From Gemmatimonadota bacterium (GTDB taxonomy: Bacteria > Gemmatimonadota > Gemmatimonadetes > Longimicrobiales > Gaopeijiaceae): a stretch of DNA of 5,793 bases. The notes beneath the pieces are model-generated. The model was given only the letters and a program-made list of their open reading frames with translations, was not told where the DNA came from and did no database searches. The number at the start of each line of letters is the position of its first letter. Positions within the stretch are counted from its first letter, which is position 1. The stretch is taken from assembly GCA_016209995.1 (NCBI GenBank), contig JACQVC010000004.1, positions 1 to 5,793 on the forward strand, read 5' to 3'. The position numbers and the translations under genes were made by a program. Shown here in pieces: positions 5,041 through 5,793 of the stretch.

Positions 5041-5045
5041 AGACA

Positions 5046-5051
5046 CTCCTT
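5046..5051 (-). promoter_or_regulatory. Strong Shine-Dalgarno for hicB
   Basis: AAGGAG on the minus strand lies five bases before the ATG at 5038-5040. It is the best ribosome binding site in the window and decides the hicB start. It would favour high antitoxin synthesis relative to the coupled toxin. Confidence 0.8.
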
Positions 5052-5144
5052 CTCCAAGAATACCGTCGTCGCCGGGTCGCTGTCTAACATCGGCCTCCTG
5101 CTGGTTGTGGCTGCGGCGATAGCGCGGCAGGGCGGTAGGTGACG

Positions 5145-5793
5145 ATGAGTCTGCGAGTGGCGTTCGACCTTGACGGCACACTGGCCGACATGCGCTCGGC
5201 CCTGAAGATGGTCGAGTACCGCCTGTTCGGCACCGGCGCCGCCGATCCTGTCTTGGCGGACAGCAATAAAGGACACGCGCCCGCCGACGATCGCGCCGAG
5301 GATCGAGAAGCGCCAGGCGCGAACCCTCCGGTCGCTGAGGTGCAGAAAGAAGGCCTCACGCTCCGCCAGCAGAGACGGTTGTGGGAAGTCGTGGCCGGGA
5401 CGAAGGACTTCTGGGAGTCGCTCAACGAGATCGAACCTGGTACGGTTCGGGCGATCGCAAGCCAGGTGATGCACCGCAGGTGGGAGGTCATCTTTCTCAC
5501 CAAACGGCCGGCCACAGCCGGCCGGACGGTCCAGCTTCAAACGCAGCGGTGGCTGAGAGCAAAAGGATTCCCGCTGCCGAGCGTGTTCGTGGTGGCCGGA
5601 TCCCGAGGAAAGGCCGCCGGGGCGCTCGAGATCGATGCGGTGGTGGACGACCTGCCGCAGAATTGCATCGACGTGACGTCGGAGTCCAGAGCCGCGGCGG
5701 TCCTCGTCTTGCGCGAAACGTCGCACCGGATTACGGTGAACGCGAAACGCCTCGGGATCTCCGTCGTGCCGTCGGCCGAGGAAGCGCTGAAGC
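5145..5793 (+). CDS. HAD-superfamily hydrolase-like protein (3' end outside window)
   Basis: An open frame of 216 codons runs from ATG 5145 to the window edge without a stop. Residues 7-13 are FDLDGTL, HAD motif I with nucleophile Asp8 and acid/base Asp10. Motif II is Thr119 in VIFLTKRP, motif III is probably Lys156 (RGKAAG), and motif IV is Asp168/Asp169 in AVVDDLP. All four motifs are therefore present, and the family reaction would be phosphoryl transfer, most often phosphatase. Residues about 31-72 form a hydrophilic Ala/Asp/Glu/Pro-rich segment where a cap insertion is expected, followed by a helical stretch (LRQQRRLWEVV). The substrate cannot be told. AGGTGA at 5137-5142 is close to the ATG, so the GTG at 5139 is an alternative start. 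It is divergent from hicBA and probably unrelated in function. Confidence 0.85.
   Translation, partial: MSLRVAFDLDGTLADMRSALKMVEYRLFGTGAADPVLADSNKGHAPADDRAEDREAPGANPPVAEVQKEGLTLRQQRRLWEVVAGTKDFWESLNEIEPGTVRAIASQVMHRRWEVIFLTKRPATAGRTVQLQTQRWLRAKGFPLPSVFVVAGSRGKAAGALEIDAVVDDLPQNCIDVTSESRAAAVLVLRETSHRITVNAKRLGISVVPSAEEALK

Noticed and set aside
5057..5086. Minus-strand promoter for hicBA (TAGACA and TATTCT, 18-bp spacing)
   Set aside because: Its transcription start would fall inside the strong Shine-Dalgarno of hicB, which makes it unlikely. It is kept only as a weak candidate.
5505..5524. Hairpin with arms CGGCCGGC and GCCGGCCG in the HAD gene
   Set aside because: It is an 8-bp all-GC stem inside well-conserved-looking coding sequence next to motif II. 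In DNA this GC-rich it is probably a coding coincidence, unlike the palindrome at 1213-1234.
4896..5726. Long minus-strand open frame (276 codons) over the HAD gene and hicB
   Set aside because: It runs antisense to a protein with all HAD motifs and out of frame through hicB. Its composition is that of a shadow frame.

Overview
The window is GC-rich chromosomal DNA, probably from a free-living soil or sediment bacterium. The GC-rich codon use, the secreted peptidase-plus-TPR protein, the S15/CocE-type hydrolase and the dense short tandem repeats resemble Acidobacteriota, perhaps Vicinamibacteria. That placement is inference: no rRNA or other phylogenetic marker is present.

Layout. 1-310: a tract of a GGCGRGA heptanucleotide repeat (about 12 units), then a start-less remnant of a nucleotidyltransferase. 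317-1831 (+): an exported HExxH zinc peptidase with C-terminal TPR-like helices. Its reading frame contains a perfect 10-bp palindrome and two further heptad tracts. 1825-1967 (-): a short coding-like fragment with no recognisable function. 2008-2622 (+): a VapB/PIN (VapBC-type) toxin-antitoxin pair behind a promoter with an operator-like inverted repeat. 2631-4562 (+): an exported CocE/NonD (peptidase S15) hydrolase. Its Shine-Dalgarno, and the toxin stop codon just before it, both lie in heptad repeat DNA. It also carries a second, degenerate 7-bp-period repeat (AACGAGC type) between its catalytic and C-terminal domains. 4640-5040 (-): a HicB/HicA toxin-antitoxin pair with a 4-bp overlap. 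5145-5793 (+): a HAD-superfamily protein running off the window.

How the parts relate. The two exported hydrolytic enzymes probably act outside the cytoplasm on peptides, esters or amides. The hydrolase sits between two complete toxin-antitoxin modules, and a third possible module component (the nucleotidyltransferase remnant) has decayed upstream. The strongest unusual signal is the heptad repeat. It occurs at five places in under 6 kb and contains no T on one strand, so it has no stop codon in any of six frames. It has been absorbed into protein-coding sequence and supplies translation signals. It recalls the short tandemly repeated repetitive (STRR) heptamers of filamentous cyanobacteria, but with a different sequence and with clear intrusion into genes.
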